64,000 bases of DNA from Lycorma delicatula (GCF_047948215.1 NC_134455.1:296459647-296523646), one strand, 5' to 3'; counted from the first letter of the stretch, positions 23,533 through 34,989 are shown. A program made the numbers and translations. Notes: generated from the sequence alone by a model not told the origin.

Positions 23533-25159
23533 TTTACCACTACAGTTAATGAAATTTGAATGTTATAATGTTTGTGGTAAAAAATTTCTTTCATTTACTT
23601 TTTGTTGGTCTTTTTAGTTTAGATAATTTATTTTTTAAAAAAAGTTACAGTACTATTATTTTTTAGTTAATCTAACTTTCACTTCGTTTTCCTCATTTTG
23701 CTAATGCTGTGGTTACTTGAAGTTAAGATTGATTTCTGATTTGCGTCGATTGTTATAATATTAGAAAAGTTTTTAAAAATTTTTAAAAATTTTCTTTGTA
23801 CTTTTTAGTCATACTTTAATCTAATTATTATCGTACTTTGCATGAGTTTAATTTGGATTTCAAAAGATAACATAATATATTGAAATTTTTAATATATTTA
23901 TAAAATATCAAACCCTTAATTTAATCCCGTACGGAGGATGTTTGCAAAAGTAATGGTGAAATATTGTATTGTCACTAGACCTTAGTAAATGTGCAAAATT
24001 TCATCAATCGGCAATGTCAGGAAGTATGTTAAATTAAGGATGCAAGATTTGAGGACAAACATGAAAATAAAAAAATTGAAAAAGCACTGAAAACATTGTT
24101 AAAGAAAAGCAAGTTAAACTGTAATCGCTGTAATATACGTTAAAAATTGAAAAGCTTTTCTTGGAACAGTCATGAACTGTGTCATGTCTTGAAAATCACG
24201 TGTTGGAAAAAAGACTTAAATTTTGTATCGTATAAAAATTTCTTCTTTGTGTTATTGTTTGGAGTTGCATTTAACAATCCTTTAAGAATTACGGCAAGTT
24301 ATCAATAAAAAGGTACCCTGCTTAGTACTTTTATTGCTGATTGTGCAATTTCAGCGGTTCTACAACTTTGTTAACAGATTATATAAAATCTATTATTTAA
24401 GTCTATCTAATAATAGTTTAAGTTAAGTATTGTACGTAATTATGAAAAGGCCTGCTTTAATGTGGTTGCTATACTGTTCTCTATAACGATATGATTTTTT
24501 TCCACCGAACAACGTGTTTACAACCCTATACTATACGTACATAGATGCATGATTTCAAGTAGTATAGATATTTAAAATGGTTGTGTGAGGAATTTTCATT
24601 ATAAGTGCTGGGAATTTCGACTTTCAATGAACAAATACCTACAGATTTTGTGTTTGCGCGCGCGTTTGTATAAATTGATTTTTTATGTAACTTGTGTTAA
24701 CGTTCATCTTTCCAACATGTTACTTAAGCGGTATAAAAGTAGAGCCGAAGTGGTGACGTTCCATTTTTTTGTATTAGACGATTGTCTCCGATTTATATCC
24801 TTACTTTAATAGCAGATCAAAACTTATTTAAAGAAAATTTACGTTATGCGAAGATCGATTTACCGATGACAACCTATTATTACCACTGTAGCTCTCAGGA
24901 AAAGCAATCTTCCCAGGAAAGAATCTCCCCAAAAACGTTTTTTTGAGTTTCTGAAATTTCAGGATCCCCTAGATTTAGATTAGTTTATCTTTGCTACCGT
25001 ATTTTGCTCACAAAAAAGAGGTTCGACTAAAATTCCTTCTAGAACAATTTTCTAAGTTGGAAACTGAATTTGCTATTTGGTCTAATTGATAACTATCTTA
25101 GAAATGGACTAATTTAATCGAATATGGATTTCTTCATTTACAGCTTTCTTTTTTGTCCG
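23533..25159. other. AT-rich spacer without recognisable gene
   Basis: No gene seen. Around 23935-24120 is a stretch containing GTGCAAAATTTCATCAATCGG, a phrase of the kind found in dispersed insect repeats. The plus-strand frame 24585-24809 has no identifiable motif. Confidence 0.5.
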
Positions 25160-26062
25160 TTACTCTTCATGGGGCCCGACCTGCTTTAATTACGAACACA
25201 TACCGAGGGAAAATCAGGGGTTATTCATTCCTTCACTTTTATACATCTTTTTAAGGATGATTGGTACCTCGACACCGCATGCCACGCCCTTAGAGTTAGC
25301 GTGCCGAATTCTCACAGGTATAATTCCCTGAGCTGCAAGAACCTGTCGCATTTGAACACAGTGTGCTCTGCGGTGTCATCCCATCCATAGTAATCGCATA
25401 TAGCGGGGGTATCAGTGCAAAAGTATGCTTTGAAGCAGTACTGACCGATTAAGAACTGTCAACCTGTATTCAAATTATCCCTACTTGCGTTGGAGCCGCT
25501 TCTGGAGGTCTGAGATCAGTCTAAAAAACCATCTATCCTTTGTCGACTGTTCCCATCTCTCATGCCAACTGCGTAGAAGCCGTGCCTTCGCCTTGCTTAC
25601 CCCTTTGTTATGTTATTTTTTTTCCCCGAACAAGGAAGTCTAGAGCTATATGGCCGCTCACAACCTCGGCGGTATTGCCAGAAATGGTCCCTGCAGCCGT
25701 ACAGCATATCCGTAGGAAGACACTATGCGCTTGGCTTAGATTTAACCGAGCTCTCTCTGTTCGAGCGCGAAAATCCAGTGTGGTGCTCTGTATAACACTT
25801 TTGAGAACATCAACTGTAACAAAACCCTCTGCTTTGTTGTGAGGGGTCCCTCAGTGTCGATCATTATCTGATTTTTGGCGGCTGCCGTTTTTTCAGCCTT
25901 TCGAGACACCTTGGTCAAACACTTCAGGGATTTGTTTTGTTTTTCTATCCATACTCATAGGCAGTTTACCGCAAGAGATGGTTGGATGACCGTGTTTCTA
26001 ACCCTATACGACATCGGCATTCACTTCCGCCTGCCTGAGACCAAGACCATATGGTCCTTCTC
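25160..26062 (-). pseudogene. R1-clade LINE, ORF2 3' end (second LINE of this clade)
   Basis: The minus strand, read across stops and frameshifts, carries the region after the reverse transcriptase fingers/palm of R1-clade ORF2. There is a thumb-like segment (VLYRAPHW, near 25790), then RARLNLSQAHSVFLRI and CCTAAGTISGNTAEVVSG. The diagnostic C-terminal block follows as SWHERWEQSTKDRWFFRLI (near 25530), then DDTAEHTVFKCDRFLQLR near 25360. It is 5'-truncated near 26062 and GC-richer than its surroundings. The plus-strand open frames 25540-25842 and 25875-26078 are shadows. This copy is distinct from the LINE at 39.6-44 kb and cannot move. Confidence 0.8.
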
Positions 26063-27183
26063 GGGCGAACTTAATTAACAGCTGTAAAATTTTTAAATTA
26101 CTTTAATCTGTCATACTCCTCACTATTGAATTGGGAAAGAAGAATCTTTAAAGCGCGTTGTGGATAAAACATTACTGAATTTATATTAATGAGGTACGTC
26201 GTTATTAACTATCGGTTCATCTTTCGTTATACGTATTGTAATTGTTACGCTTGGGATTGAAATGAATTCAATTAATATCATTTATAGACATATTATATTA
26301 ATGTCTAATTTATTAATTAATATCATAATATTATTGTATTAATATCATAATAGTAGACAGTAAAGTCATAATTTATGATATTAAACTTCGTTTGTATTTT
26401 TTATAATTTCTTTTGTCGTTTGCTTTAATGACTATCGTATTTCATACTTACTTTTTTTTTAAAATTAATGTAAGTATACACTGTCCTAAATAAAATATTA
26501 AAATAATAAACATACAGCTTTACTGACCTGTATTTACCAGTTTACGGTTTTTTACACTAACAAATCGTATCTGATAATTTGTTAGATACGTTTCTGTTTT
26601 TGAATCTAGTTAATTTATTTTAGGATTGTACGTGACTGTAGAAATGAAGAAATTAAACTTTTAATTTAATTATTAAGTAAAATAGTCTGTTATCGATTTA
26701 GTTTTTCACTCGTCTTCGAAAACGACAAATCACAATTTAACTGTAGTTAAAGATAGATAAGTCTGGAGTGAGAATAAGTAAGTGAGTATGGCGAACGTGA
26801 AGAAGGGAATCGATACGTGATTTTAGCCTTAACTGTTAATAACAATTTCACTGTAGTCTTCTTACGTCACATGTTTTGATCTTTTACCAACCTACGCATT
26901 GTAATCTACTGCGTATTAATTAATACGCAGTATTAATACTTAATTAATAGTATTAATTAAGTAAGCCCTATGATATGAAATATTTTCGTTAAATAATCTT
27001 AATAATAGTAATCGTAAATAAATTAATTAGTTTTATTAATTACTACTTTTCTGCAATAAAATTACACGTATCTGTTGACTATATGTAGTGGAATTAAATT
27101 GCATATCCGATAAACTCACAAGTATTTTATGATTAACTCCAAAATATGTAGGTTAATCTTGAGCCGTGATAAAAAAATGTAAT
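26063..27183. other. AT-rich spacer with palindromes
   Basis: No gene seen. A perfect palindrome is listed separately at 26907-26932. Around 26270-26360 the sequence consists of overlapping TTAATAT-type inverted repeats. Confidence 0.5.
26907..26932. repeat. Perfect 26-bp palindrome
   Basis: The sequence TACTGCGTATTAAT followed by TAATACGCAGTA is its own reverse complement over 26 bp with no loop. More imperfect TTAATAC/GTATTAA repeats follow to about 26965. Confidence 0.9.
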
Positions 27184-27684
27184 ATATAGAATGTATCACG
27201 AAGTTCTTCTGGGACTTTCGTAACCTTTTCTACTTGTGAAAATAATGTAAAGGGTTATGCAAACGTTTGTCCTAAAATGCTTCGTTTGCGGGATACGGCT
27301 AGTGAATTATTTATGGATTTCAGTTATCGGTGTGAAATGAGGCCATAGTGAAATTTTAAGACGTTAATTAAGGGGCAGAATTGGTGTGTTTTTATGGTCT
27401 ATGACCTGGAAAATCGAATAAAATAGGTCTTAGAACCCTACCTGCAGTAGTTATTGAGAAATCTGGGGTGAAAACTAATAAATTGACGTATAAACTGTTT
27501 TTTACGTTGGCATACTTTGTTAAATGGGCAATAAACCACTTAACAGCGTTTTAACAAATCTTATAGAGAATTTAATTCAGAACAAAAAGGTGTAAAATAA
27601 GTTGAATAAACAAAGAAAAGATAGAAAAATTCGAATTTTATTTAGAATCAGTACATTAGACCAAAGTGCATTGTATGTACCAGA

Positions 27685-29041
27685 TTATAATAAATATTTA
27701 AAAATGAGCCTGCCATTTTTAACACATTTCTTGGTACGCTTCTGAACTGCTTATGCTGCTATTTTTAGTTTTTCAGGGCTGTCCTTAAGTCGCTCAGCCG
27801 CATCCATAATGCGGACAATTAGTTCGTCATGAGAACGTATTTTTGTTTTGTACACATTTTTAATCAATCCCTAGGCCAAAAATCTGAAGTCGATAGATCA
27901 CCATCAAGATTGCTAGGAATGTGGACCTTCACGACCCATCCTTTTCTCAGGGAAATGATGATCTAAGTGGAAAAGGAACAAGAGAAGTGTAGAGGCGCGC
28001 CATCGTGCGGGAAGTATACTTTGCGTCTCGGCGCTAGAAGAATATCTTCAAGCAGCTACGATAATTCTTTTTGAAGAAAGTACAAGTAAACTTCATCATT
28101 TAAGCGGCCATGTAATATGAACGGTCCAAACAGCTGATTGTGAAGATCATACATTGAAGCTAATCCAGTGTTGAAAATTGCTTTTCACCGTTTCATGACG
28201 ATTTACTTCTGTCCATGTATGCCCATTGAATAAGTTGTTGACGCCATCTCGAATGAAATTTGCCTCGTCGGTAAACAAAACATACTTGTAGAGTTGTCGA
28301 TCTGTATTCCCTTTTTTTTATTTATTTATTTGGGAGGGCGAAAAACGCTTTCGCGTTATCATCGCTCCGAACGAACATAATACAACATTGCAAAAGAAAT
28401 CATGTTTCAGAAATTATTAAATAGTCGAGTGCAAATGCACGACCTTAATAAACAAGATATTCGATAGAATCATCGTATTATTTCCAAGACTATCTTGGAT
28501 GTTAGCTCCTAATTTAAATTTGCTACGCGATGCCGTGTGATTCACACAGTCCACATGGATGTGATATATCGTTGGTTAGCAGTCGCAGCGAACACAAACG
28601 GGTGCATCATCTTTTCATTAGGTGTCCATTAGTTGCAGAACTCCAAACGAAGCATACCGTCTCCTGGGTTTAGATGTTGAACTGGCTGTTTATGATAAGG
28701 GTTAAGCTTGTTTTGTGTAAGTGTCCTCCAAACCATCGAATGCGAAAATCCAATCCGCTTAGAAAGACGGCGTGTATTCCTGGGCTGCAATGAACTCTAT
28801 TGACAATTTCATCAATAACAGCTTCGTGTTGGAGAGATCGTTCGTAGCCGGTACAAATAATAAGTAAAGAACCTGTTTCCCGAAGAATGCGAAAAGTCGC
28901 GCTAATTGTTTTGGGATCTGGAATCCTGCGGTTCGGAAAACGTATTTCGTATTCTACTTCAGCAGCTGCAACATTACCATTACACGCAACCTAAATGAAT
29001 ACCATATCAGCGTATTCCTGTGTTGTAAATAAGTATGGCAT
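27685..29041 (-). pseudogene. Mariner/Tc-type transposase with DUF4817-like N-terminus, broken
   Basis: A plausible start is the ATG at 29041 (MPYLFTTQEYADMVFI). This is followed by the DUF4817-like helix-turn-helix region typical of one insect transposase group (FPNRRIPDPKTISATFR, RETGSLL). A second DNA-binding part reads DEIVNRV and LTQNKL-like. The catalytic domain retains LYKYVLFTDEANF with the first Asp, then LFGPFILHGRLNDEVYLYFL, then FPHDGAPLHFS with the second Asp. A degraded third-site region contains SDF where PPRSPDLTPxDFFLWG is usual. The C-terminus is HDELIVRIMDAAER and ends at TAA 27685-27687. Stops and frameshifts break it in several places, and 28312-28612 is a foreign LINE insertion just upstream of the first catalytic Asp. 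Confidence 0.85.
28312..28612 (-). mobile_element. 5'-truncated LINE 3' end (Jockey-like) inside the transposase
   Basis: The minus strand first encodes a short ORF2 C-terminus, with CVRCDC...TIYHIHVDCVNH (the zinc-ribbon-like CxxC...HxxxxC of Jockey/CR1-type LINEs). It then gives LGANIQDSLGNNTMILSNIL. The 3' UTR contains TCGGAGCGATGATAACGCGA and ends in an AAATAAATAAATA-type tail with an A-run at 28312-28330. Transposase coding sequence resumes on both sides. The insertion is therefore younger than the transposon. No clear target duplication was found. Confidence 0.75.
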
Positions 29042-29533
29042 TACTTCAATGGAAAACCAATCATGTTTAAACTAAAATTCACAGAAAAAAGATAGCTATT
29101 TGAGATAGATTTGAAAGAGAGATTATTTCAAAGATAGATTTGCTAAAGATAGCACAGTTCACAGTACTTTATATACGTAATGTACCTTACAGATTAAATC
29201 AAACCACTATTACAGTATTGCGTATTGATAATAATCAACTGTTGTTATTTCATTGCCAACTTCGAAATAATCATTTTTCAAAGAATTTATTGTATTTCTG
29301 TCATTAATAAAAATATCATTATCTAAGTAATTATTTTACAATTGTTACGTAATTTACAGTTTTTTATTTTTTAACAGTAAATTTTTTTTACAAATTTTTC
29401 CCGTCACCAAAAAATATTGATTTCTGTTTGCACTAAATAAGTACTTTTCTGAAAAATGTAGTAAATATACTGTTTCTAAGTAAAATTCAAATTTTTCTAA
29501 AGACCCGGGAAAACTTCATGATTCACTGTGAAT

Positions 29534-30482
29534 GCATGTTACAAACAAAATGAATTACCTACAGAAACACATGTAAAATCGATTTTATCTAATAAAAGTT
29601 ATGATGATGAAAATAAAATTGTTTATAGAATATTTCAATTTTAATTTACAAAAAAAAATGTTTGAATGAATCAAGAAATAGCCAGAGGCAGAGTCTCAGT
29701 TGTTTATCTTGTTCTTTTCATACTTGTTCCTCACAATATGTATGAACGCAAGTTATGGCAGACTCACTCATCTGCTCGGCAGTACCTCTCACTTATTCAT
29801 ACATACATACATGCACACACACGCACTCGTTCTCACTGTCTCTCTGTCTGCAGTAACATCTTGTAACAGACTAAGTCAACGTCACGTCCCATGTTTTAAA
29901 AAACCATCTCCAATATTATTTTTTACACCGATCGCTCTACGATGGTTTTCATTATATTTTCTGTATGGCCGTATCCGAAATCCCTTATCTATTTCTGGCT
30001 TTTTCAGTCAGAACTCGTAGGTAGCTCCTTTCCTTGTTACAAAAGTTTCAAAGTACTTGTACATGTACATGTACATGGTGATTCAAAGACGTATGTCTTT
30101 GAATCACCAGGATAAAAAATATACTTTGTCGGGTAGATCAAGTAACTCTTGGAAAGAAAACGTTTCGAACCGTTTTTCAAACGTTGTATGTATAAAGTCA
30201 AGAATTTTACCGCTGTGCTATCCTGATATCCAGGATTCTTTTAAAATATTTTAACCATTTTTAATGATACTGGCAGAACTGATTTGTTGAGTCTATTTAA
30301 ATTTTGTTCCAGTGGGATAATTACTTCTGGTTTTAAGCCCCATCAAGCAAATTTGATTATTTATAAATTGAAAACGAAGGTATTTATCGAGGAACTATTT
30401 TCGTCATCGTGTTTCTTGTAAAATTTTACATTAAAATCATTTATCATATGTCGACCTTCATATAAAAAAAAAATTGATTTAA
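29534..30482. other. Spacer with CATA/CA microsatellite
   Basis: No gene recognised. A CATACATACATACATGCACACACACG microsatellite-like run lies at about 29793-29823, and TACATG repeats at 30057-30076 precede the hairpin at 30077. A GC-richer patch at 29680-30010 gives plus-strand open frames without recognisable motifs. Confidence 0.5.
30077..30108. repeat. Hairpin, 14-bp perfect arms
   Basis: GGTGATTCAAAGAC and its exact reverse complement are separated by GTAT. The arm resembles the terminal repeat GGGTAATTCAAAAAGG seen at 53619, so this could be two transposon ends joined head to head. Confidence 0.9.
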
Positions 30483-30633
30483 TGTCGCGGATCCAAGATG
30501 GCGGATGAACATTTCAGGTACACCGTAAAGTAGTAATTTTGTAACTATATTGATCCGCACTTATTTCTACCTCCTAGTTTCTCTCAGTTTTGAAATACGA
30601 AGCCGTTTCCGTACTTAAATATCACCCTGCATA
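30483..30633 (-). mobile_element. Terminal fragment of a mariner-type transposon
   Basis: In reverse complement the fragment begins TATGCAGGGTGATATTTAAG, which has the TATACAGGGTG-like start common at the ends of insect mariner-type elements. It continues with non-coding subterminal sequence to about 30483. No transposase adjoins it and no partner terminus was found. Confidence 0.5.
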
Positions 30634-30852
30634 TTATTATTCTATGATTTGATAAAAGTATTTTTTAATTTATTTTACACTTTTTATTTCAATTTTATTT
30701 TAACATTTTAATAAAACCGAGGATTAATGTGAAATTAGTTGGCATTATGCCTTAACGATCGTTATAAGAAATTAATCTTACAAAAGTGGTTTAGTTCAAC
30801 AGTATATCTTTTCTATTGTCTAATTTGCGACGGTCGTTCCAACAAAGTGCTA

Positions 30853-31105
30853 TCATCAGGTTTTTATACACTTTTCACATTATATTAAAGAAAAAGGTAA
30901 CCGTACAAAATATCAAATTACCATAAAATTATAGTTTGAAAGTAAAAATATTAAATTTTTCTTCTACCTCATGTATTTGTTAAGATAAATATTCATTATT
31001 TTTTTTAATGACGATTTACTGTTTTTTTTTTATTCATAATTTGTTTTTGAACAGTGTGTGAAAAGTGTATAAAAGGGCCTGATTATATCTCTCTGTTAGT
31101 GAAAC
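30853..31105. repeat. Inverted pair with hammerhead-like cores, Penelope-type
   Basis: The minus strand at 30879-30853 reads TGTGAAAAGTGTATAAAAAC followed by CTGATGA. The plus strand at 31057-31085 reads TGTGAAAAGTGTATAAAAGG and then CTGATTA, with GAAAC at 31101-31105. Penelope-like elements are known to carry hammerhead ribozyme motifs (CTGANGA...GAAA) in their terminal repeats and to occur in inverted arrangements. The inverted repeat is clear. The ribozyme link is an inference from short motifs, and neither copy has a complete core. Confidence 0.5.
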
Positions 31106-32766
31106 GATATTTGAAAATTAAACGATACAGAATAGGCGATAATAAATGTGAGTATATCACTTTTAAAATATTAATCTGACGGTTAGAAATATTTTTAATA
31201 AAAAGGAAAAAAGAATGAAGTATTTAAGTAACAAATATATTCCTACTGTTGCATTATCTCGCTAGATGCTGCGCGGAACAATTTTTTGTCTTGAAATATT
31301 GCTAAAGAATGTGCGAGTTTGAAATAAACATGATATTCAGAACATTCTGTTTCTTCAAGTAGATGCCTTTACTTTTTAAGTTAATTATCATATAAATTGA
31401 GGGTCTTGAATCTACGATGAACTCTACTCGCAAATAGAAGAGCCCCTCATATTTACGTTATGCGGTCTGTTGATGCATTAAGAATACCACTTCTGTCTTC
31501 TATTATGCTTTTCTTTAACTTTCCGGTTGTGCTATTTAGAACTATCAACTATTAATTGAATCGATAATTATAAATTTATTTTATCGCCATTCTCCTTTTT
31601 TCCTGAATGTCAGTATTGTGGGAAATACCGTAATGAAACCGAATTATTGAACCGAAGTATTTTTAATCGCCTTTTTTTAAAAATACAGTGGTTTATTGTT
31701 ATTATTTTAATTTTAAATATGTATATTTTTATCGTACCATAAATTAATTTATTTTTTAATAATACGGTTTTTGTCGCGGATCTGAATTCTGTTGTTTTTA
31801 ATACTATCATTTAGTTTTCCCTTTATTCCCTTTCATTTCCCTTTCCACTTTTTTCTATTTCAATTATCTTGTTCGTTTATTTAACTAAAACCGTAAAAAT
31901 AAATATTCGCATTTGTTACTGCCCCTAATGTAAATGTAGTGTTTATATGATTTTATTTATTTCAGATTTCCCAAACTTTTGTTATAAGCTTTTTATATTC
32001 CTTATGCGATTTAACAGAAATTCAACTCAAATTAACTTTTAAGTAATATTTTTCATCATTCTGGACAGGGATTGTGAACTTTTCTTATCATATAGCGGCC
32101 TCCAATATCTTTTGTTTGGTTTCAACATTTAGGCTTATTAAATTATGATCCAACTATTAATTTTTTTTCTGAGTTGGCAGTAAAATTAAATTGTTTTGAA
32201 AAATAAAGACGGAACAAATCTAAAAAAATTTTTGATTTTATTTAAAGAAAGTTTTAATAATCAGTACATGTAAAACATTAAATTGTTAAATTTATGAATA
32301 TTACTTTGAAGATAATATTCAGCTGGAAAATTTTGCCTTGCTCTCAAAAAAAAGTAATTTAGAAATTTTTGTATTTAACTTTCCAGCGATGAACGTATTA
32401 CTGTAACCAGTAATATTATTCGTATTTATCAAATGCTTGTTTGATTGTATAGTTTGTAATACGTCTAATTGCAAAAGGAATTTTCCAAATTTATTATATA
32501 TTACAATAACTATTTATCAGCAATTCTAAAATATAATTAAATTCATTACTGATCGATTTATTCATATGTCTCAAAAGAATAAGTGTTGTGTTTGTTGTTA
32601 TTGTTTATTTTGAGGGGAAAAAATTTCATTCGACAACCAAAGATTGAATATGGGAAAACACTTAACAAATTTTGTTACTTAATTTTTGACTCTATTACTA
32701 TAAAGTTTTAACCAGTAAAGATTGTTCCTATTTTTGAATAATTAAAAATTTTATATATATATGTAT

Positions 32767-32812
32767 AAAGCCTCATGTTTTATATATATATATATTTATG
32801 TAACATGAGGCT
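32767..32812. repeat. Hairpin with 13-bp arms and TA-repeat loop
   Basis: AAAGCCTCATGTT (32767-32779) and its exact reverse complement (32800-32812) flank a TATATATATATATTTATGT-type loop. Confidence 0.9.
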
Positions 32813-33811
32813 TTTCATTTTGGACTAGTCTTAACTGTTGTATATCAGAAGAAGCGCTAAAACGTTTTGTTGGTTTTCCACTTCATTTTAGTATTTCAGT
32901 CTGGAATATCATATTTCTTCCGTTTTCCCGTTTGTTGCACATTTGTCTCTGTTAAATATATTGTTTATATGAAATATTCCTGATCTTTCTCCAGATTTTT
33001 GACTGGAACCGCTGAGTAAATACAGTATTCGAGTTATTTATTAATTCCTAAGTTGTGTTCGATAAGCCTCATCTTATTACGGTTTGGTATAGGATTTTTC
33101 TGTGATGACAGATATGATGTTTAGTTCATTATTCAGTACAGAATGTGGTAATTTCAATTGCAATCGCTTTCGAAGGATTCGAATTTCACCGATTGATTCC
33201 ATGTCAGTCGATTATCTAAATGGATTCTCAAGCGCTTGAGTTCATCAGATTGAGGATTAAATTATTTGGGGGTATGTTTCCTTAGTAAAAGAAAATGTAA
33301 TATGTTTTAATTTATTGTCGATTGCAATTTTCCGCTTTTACACCGGTCTTAAAAATCTTGATGAAGTAATCCTGAAGTTTTGTAGAATATGTAATTTAAT
33401 GAACAATTACATCATATTCTTTTAAAATCTGTAAACAACACGGGCATTTTACTGCCGTTAACAAAAAAAAATATTAACGAATAAATTTTATGAGTTTTAT
33501 TCGTTTATTTTAGGTATTGAATTACATTATTATTAATTGACGTGGACAAGTGGGAAGAATAATTTTTGTACGATTATTACCGTGAAAATTAATAAAGAAG
33601 TAGTCTTTAGTAAAACAGAAGTTTAAAAACATTATGATTGGTTCTTCCTTGGGAATTTAATATTCTTTGCGTTTGATACCTATGAGAATTAAGGTATTGG
33701 TGATGTGGTTTTTGACCGTCTAATGAAGCTAAATTCTTTTATTGTTGAAACAATAATTCGTTTTATAATAAAGCCGTTCAATTATTTTGAGCGTAAATTA
33801 TCCGTTAATTA

Positions 33812-33986
33812 GGGTAGAAGATAATGTATTATTGCTATTACTGTTATTGTCAGCAATACACTGCACACCAGCGTCCTTTTGTTTCACTTTATTAATTAAA
33901 ACTGTACCCGAAGGACAGACAAACAAACGTAGTAGTATCGTACTACTAACAGCAAAAGTGAATCCGCTGGGAATTCTCTTCCACAT
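33812..33986 (-). pseudogene. Possible immunoglobulin-domain exon remnant
   Basis: The open minus-strand frame contains LFVCPSGTVLINKVKQKDAG followed by VQCIADN. This resembles the end of an I-set immunoglobulin domain (GTLxIxxVxxxDAGxYxCxAxN), as in insect cell-surface receptors. The expected Tyr two residues before the Cys is absent and the Asp-Cys spacing is one residue short. No convincing acceptor site was found, and a weak donor-like GTAATA lies after the AAT AAC codons. No other Ig strands or exons were seen nearby. It may be a degenerate exon or chance resemblance. Confidence 0.25.
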
Positions 33987-33996
33987 CGACCTTTAA

Positions 33997-34563
33997 ATTT
34001 AACGAATAAAGCTGTATTTTAGATTGTTTTAAAACCCGAAACTTATTCTTGTTAAGCCTTATATTTTTAATTATAAAAATCACTGCTTTTTGTTTAAAAA
34101 ATTGTGTAATTTTCTAATAAAAATTCTAGTGTTACTAAAAATAATCTCTTGTCGGCGTGAATTATTATCCGCTAATATAATAAAGTGTTGACTTGAGAGC
34201 AACATTGTGTAACAAGTGTTTGTAGTCTATTCACAATTGAAGCAATAATGTATAAAAATTATTCGTGCTTGTTATTAAAATATTAGCCTTACGTGTCTGT
34301 TAAATGAAAATTCATTAAAATAGTGTTTAAATATGAGGTAATATTATTTTACTAATCGATTAATTGAGACTCCAATATATTAGCGTTAACGAATTATGAT
34401 CGCTTTGTCAGTAACTGATTATTATTTAAGTCGAAGTAAATATATCGACGATAAATAAATAGATTTCTCACACACGGTTACCGTTGATATATTAATAAAT
34501 TATTAACAATTATTAAAAAGTGCAAATCCACCTTACCAGCCATTAATTTTGACTTGTCAAGAT
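33997..34563. other. AT-rich spacer
   Basis: No gene or known repeat recognised apart from the adjoining Penelope-type remnants. Confidence 0.5.
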
Positions 34564-34588
34564 TTTGTAGTCCTTAGACCATCGTCAG
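34564..34588 (-). other. Degenerate hammerhead-ribozyme-like motif downstream of the Penelope relic
   Basis: The minus strand reads CTGACGA, then TGGTC-TAAG-GACTA as a possible stem II, then CAAAA where GAAA would be expected. It lies about 400 bp beyond the GIY-YIG coding segment, on the same strand, where the terminal repeat of a Penelope-like element with a hammerhead motif would be expected. The core is imperfect and stems I and III do not clearly fold. Confidence 0.35.
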
Positions 34589-34989
34589 AAGATTAAAATA
34601 TCAGTATAAAATAAAGTTAAAGAATTAAAATATTAAGCAGTCATGACTGATTGTTAGTTATCAGTATACGGATTGATATGTACAGTGTAATCTGGTGAAA
34701 TAAAATAAAATCAACGGGAACCGTGTTGTACGTGTGATATTTTATTTGAATTATTATCTTTATATCTATATTTAGGGCGCGTTTAAACAATTTATCATCA
34801 AATAATTTTGCTCATTAATTACATTTTTGTTTACTGTAAATTACATATATTTCCAAATTAGATGCATTATAATAATTGTAAGATATGTCTAAAATATTCA
34901 TAAAAGTATTTGGGTTGTGTGTATGACCATTATGTAATATATTTTTAGCGAAGTTAGAATTTTCTGGTTTATTGTTTTTTTAATATTAT

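Larger units (their letters stand above)
27184..29533 (-). mobile_element. Mariner-related DNA transposon with asymmetric terminal repeats
   Basis: The left terminal region runs about 27189-27660. At the right end, the reverse complement of 29468-29533 begins GAATCATGAAGTTTTCCCGGG, matching GTATCACGAAGTTCTTCTGGG at 27193. It then jumps directly to AAAAATTTGAATTTTACTTA, matching AAAAATTCGAATTTTATTTA at 27627. The right terminal repeat has therefore lost about 390 bp of its middle. Between the ends lies the broken transposase gene (27685-29041), itself carrying a LINE insertion. A related left terminal region lies at 14286. Confidence 0.7.
30634..33796. other. AT-rich spacer
   Basis: No gene recognised. 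It contains the inverted pair at 30853-31105 and the hairpin at 32767-32812. The plus-strand phrase at 32843-32870 (ATCAGAAGAAGCGCTAAAACG) resembles the fringe of Penelope-type terminal repeats. The minus-strand frame 31610-31810 has no identifiable motif. Confidence 0.45.
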
